From Candidatus Gastranaerophilales bacterium (GTDB lineage: Bacteria; Cyanobacteriota; Vampirovibrionia; Gastranaerophilales; Gastranaerophilaceae): DNA of 64,000 nt. The notes beneath the pieces were generated by a model that was given only the letters and a program-made list of their open reading frames with translations, did not search any database and was not told the DNA's origin. Positions within the stretch are counted from its first letter, which is position 1. Each line of letters begins with the position of its first letter. Shown here piece by piece: positions 62,271 through 64,000 of this stretch. Location: NCBI GenBank assembly GCA_944325185.1, contig CALUZA010000047.1, forward strand, positions 1 to 64,000, given 5' to 3'. Made by a program: the position numbers and the translations under genes.

Positions 62271-62483
62271 TTGAATTTTAAAATGTATATAATTGAATTA
62301 TTTATAAAATTAAAAAACGAGTTAAAAAACAGAAAAAATAAAAAAATTACAACTCAACAAAATGAAGTTGAAAAATGCGACCATCTATTTGTTCCAATTG
62401 ATTCAACAGGAAGAATTTTGGCTTGTTCTAAATGTGGTGAAATTTATAAATTGAAAAAAGGAGAAATAAATCCTTTTAAATAA
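62271..62483 (+). CDS. Small zinc-ribbon-like protein
   Basis: 70 residues. A basic N-terminal helix (residues 5-25) precedes KCDHLFVP and ACSKCGEIYKL, giving CxH ... CxxC, a likely zinc knuckle. The pattern is common in small nucleic-acid-binding or adaptor proteins. The TTG start at 62271 is uncertain; ATG at 62283 would give a 66-residue protein. No ribosome site is obvious. Divergent from the isomerase. Confidence 0.55.
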   Translation: MNFKMYIIELFIKLKNELKNRKNKKITTQQNEVEKCDHLFVPIDSTGRILACSKCGEIYKLKKGEINPFK

Positions 62484-62665
62484 ACCTCTTATTATATCAT
62501 AAACTCCCAAAAATTTCACCAAAACCCCGAAAAAATTGCAATACCTTCCAAACTTTTGCCCCAAAAAAAGCTTTTTTATAAAAAACCTGATATATTTGAA
62601 ATATATTTCACCCATTAAATATGTGTCCGGAAGGAGGGGATGGTCAAGGCAAGATAAAAAAAGAA
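62484..62665. other. Gap between zinc-ribbon gene and trmD end
   Basis: 182 bases without a supported gene. It holds a perfect 14-base palindrome TGAAATATATTTCA at 62597-62610 and, at 62629-62640, a purine-rich GGAAGGAGGGG followed at once by an ATG that opens only a five-codon frame. I see no terminator hairpin. Confidence 0.4.
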
Positions 62666-63355
62666 CTAATTTAACAAATCAGGGCGCCTTGCTTTTGTTC
62701 TTTTTAAACTTTCCTGTTTTCTAAATTCTTCAATTTCTTTATGATTTCCACTCAACAAAACCTCGGGAACAAGCATATTCATATACTCTCTCGGCTTTGT
62801 ATAATGAGGATATTCGAGTAATCCTTTTAAACCTTCCGAAAAACTATCATTATGCGCAGATTCATCATGTCCAAGATAATTTTTAATATTTCTTGAAATA
62901 CTGTCAATCAAAACCAAACAAGCCAACTCTCCACCCGTCAAAACATAGTCTCCAATTGAAATTTCTCTGGGTTTCAAACCTATTCTTATTCTTTCATCAA
63001 ATCCTTCATAATGACCGCATAAAAAAACTATTTGCTTCTTTTGAGCCAATTTGCAAGCTATTTCTTGATTATATTTTTCGCCTTGCGGAGAAAGCATTAT
63101 AAATTCAAAATCTTCTTTTTTATCAATTTTTTCAATACTGTTGTAACAATCAAAAATAGGCTGGCATGCAAGCACCATACCCTCACCTCCGCCATAGGGA
63201 GTATCATCAACTTTTTTATGTTTATCTTTTGAAAAATCCCTTGGATTATAAGTATTAACTGTTATAATACCATTTTCAATCCCACGCTTCGTAATTGATT
63301 GAGAACAATATGCCTCAATTATTTCAGGAAAAAGAGTCATTACATCGTATCTCAA
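62666..63355 (-). CDS. trmD: tRNA (guanine37-N1)-methyltransferase
   Basis: It methylates G37 of tRNAs to keep the reading frame. 229 residues. The knotted SAM site is visible in LCGHYEGFDERI and IGDYVLTGGELA; VDDTPYGGGEGMV is also diagnostic. The start is TTG at 63355 with AAGGA upstream, giving MRYDVMTLFPEI, the usual family start. It overlaps the rimM stop codon. rplS, normally next, is absent. Confidence 0.96.
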   Translation of the reverse strand: MRYDVMTLFPEIIEAYCSQSITKRGIENGIITVNTYNPRDFSKDKHKKVDDTPYGGGEGMVLACQPIFDCYNSIEKIDKKEDFEFIMLSPQGEKYNQEIACKLAQKKQIVFLCGHYEGFDERIRIGLKPREISIGDYVLTGGELACLVLIDSISRNIKNYLGHDESAHNDSFSEGLKGLLEYPHYTKPREYMNMLVPEVLLSGNHKEIEEFRKQESLKRTKARRPDLLN

Positions 63356-63864
63356 TTCAAAAGTCCTTCTATGGGTTTTATTATAATTTTTTTATTTTTA
63401 ATATCTACTTCGGGGAAAAATTCATTTACAAAAGGAACAAGGCTAATCTGACCCAAGTAATTTTTAATATTCAATAAATCCTGCGAGGAATTATTTGAAA
63501 TATTAACAACCACGCCTATTTTTTCTCCGTCTTCAGTATAAACTTCACAATCAATTAAATCAGAAATCAAATATTCATCTTTTTCCAATTTATTTAAAGC
63601 ATCAGACTTTGAAACAAATATTCTCTGTCCTTTATATTGAATAAGCTCATTAATGTCATTAATTTGAGCAAACTTAACTATAGCAAAATTTTTATGAAAT
63701 CTAATTGATTGTACGTCTAACTCCCGTTTTGAATCATCATCCAAAAGAAAAACTCTTTTGGCGCTTTTCAATTGATTTTGATTATCATAACCAACTTTTG
63801 CTTCGCCTTTTATTCCAAAAAAATTTGTAATTTTACCGATTGAAATATATTCTTTATTTTCCAT
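63352..63864 (-). CDS. rimM: Ribosome maturation factor RimM
   Basis: 170 residues; it binds ribosomal protein S19 during 30S assembly. SIGKITNFFGIKGEAKV near the N-terminus and the C-terminal PRC-barrel part (LISDLIDCEVYTEDGEKIGVV, then LVPFVNEFFPEVDIKNKKI) are typical. It leads rimM-trmD. Its promoter is an extended -10 box six bases from the ATG, lying just past the stop of the upstream helicase gene. rpsP is absent from its usual upstream place. Confidence 0.95.
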   Translation of the reverse strand: MENKEYISIGKITNFFGIKGEAKVGYDNQNQLKSAKRVFLLDDDSKRELDVQSIRFHKNFAIVKFAQINDINELIQYKGQRIFVSKSDALNKLEKDEYLISDLIDCEVYTEDGEKIGVVVNISNNSSQDLLNIKNYLGQISLVPFVNEFFPEVDIKNKKIIIKPIEGLLN

Positions 63865-63870
63865 AAAAAA

Positions 63871-63879
63871 ATTATAACA
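63871..63879 (-). promoter_or_regulatory. Extended -10 box (TGTTATAAT) for leaderless rimM
   Basis: On the minus strand TG-T-TATAAT ends six bases before ATG 63864. The six spacer bases are all T. Confidence 0.7.
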
Positions 63880-63886
63880 TAAAAAA

Positions 63887-64000
63887 CTATGCTTCTTCCT
63901 CTATGTCCCAAGGTTCAAGCAAATCCTCACCAATATCATCCAAAAACCTTGAAGGCTTTGATAATATCATGCCGGAAGCATAATCATACATATCAATCGG
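63887..64000 (-). CDS. C-terminal end of a UvrD/PcrA-type helicase, cut by the window edge
   Basis: The final 37 codons are visible, ending at TAG 63887. The segment SKPSRFLDDIGEDLLEPW matches the PSRFLxDIP...L stretch near the C-terminus of UvrD, PcrA and Rep DNA helicases, followed by an acidic tail. The bulk lies beyond base 64000. The frame is open to the window end. Confidence 0.7.
   Translation of the reverse strand, partial: PIDMYDYASGMILSKPSRFLDDIGEDLLEPWDIEEEA

Noticed and set aside
63908-63918. GGTTCAAGC resembling a tRNA T-loop
   Set aside because: It lies in the reading frame of the helicase C-terminus and no acceptor or anticodon stems can be formed around it.

Overview
The window is AT-rich, close-packed bacterial chromosome. 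Genes lie on both strands in short operons. TTG and GTG starts are frequent, and no gap between genes exceeds about 210 bases. I see no rRNA, tRNA, CRISPR array, insertion sequence or integrase. An Omp85 outer-membrane assembly protein shows a two-membrane envelope. Housekeeping genes (aroA, speE, engB, rsmG, rne/rng, pgk, map, adk, secY, rplO, rpmD, rpsE, panBC, trmD, rimM) sit beside many lineage-specific proteins. My best guess is a non-photosynthetic relative of cyanobacteria (Vampirovibrionia/Melainabacteria, perhaps Gastranaerophilales). This rests on the low GC, the mix of Gram-negative envelope genes with Firmicute-like small genes, and remembered protein style. It is inference, not proof.

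Layout. 1-8.4 kb: small unknown proteins, a HAD phosphatase, a tail-anchored DUF4145-like protein, aroA-speE, engB converging on rsmG, and a large STAND-like NTPase with TPR repeats. 8.6-18.2 kb: a four-gene operon of two multi-pass membrane proteins and two glycoside hydrolase family 13 (GH13) enzymes without signal peptides; this is the most unusual locus. 18.2-25.7 kb: a hybrid-cluster-protein homologue that has lost its metal ligands, a small cysteine-rich protein, DUF2344-rne, an NrtR-like Nudix regulator, a TSCPD protein, pgeF and a sigma-region-4-only protein. 25.9-33.5 kb: Omp85, two small membrane proteins, leuA, a MalK/UgpC-type ATPase and a degenerate PAS-kinase. 33.6-47.9 kb: STAS-like protein, GT-C-like membrane enzyme, glycine-zipper protein, pgk, a TPR-TPR-GGDEF operon, membrane proteins, a PHP phosphoesterase, a REC-HD-GYP regulator and an internally duplicated EF-hand protein. 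47.9-52.6 kb: map, a tandem AbrB-like regulator, then rpsE-rpmD-rplO-secY-adk with a terminator. 52.7-56.2 kb: four prepilin-like proteins and a membrane protein. 56.2-64 kb: panB-panC, YvcK-like, PxpA-like, a lone FliI/YscN-type ATPase, a sugar-phosphate isomerase, rimM-trmD and the 3' end of a UvrD-type helicase.

Two features run through the whole window. First, about ten operon-leading genes have a -10 box, several of them TGnTATAAT, ending exactly 6-7 bases before the start codon, which predicts leaderless mRNAs. Second, nearly every convergent gene pair abuts or overlaps with no terminator hairpin. Several regulators keep their fold but lack catalytic residues (the HCP homologue, the PAS-kinase, the Nudix regulator and probably a cyclase-like protein).
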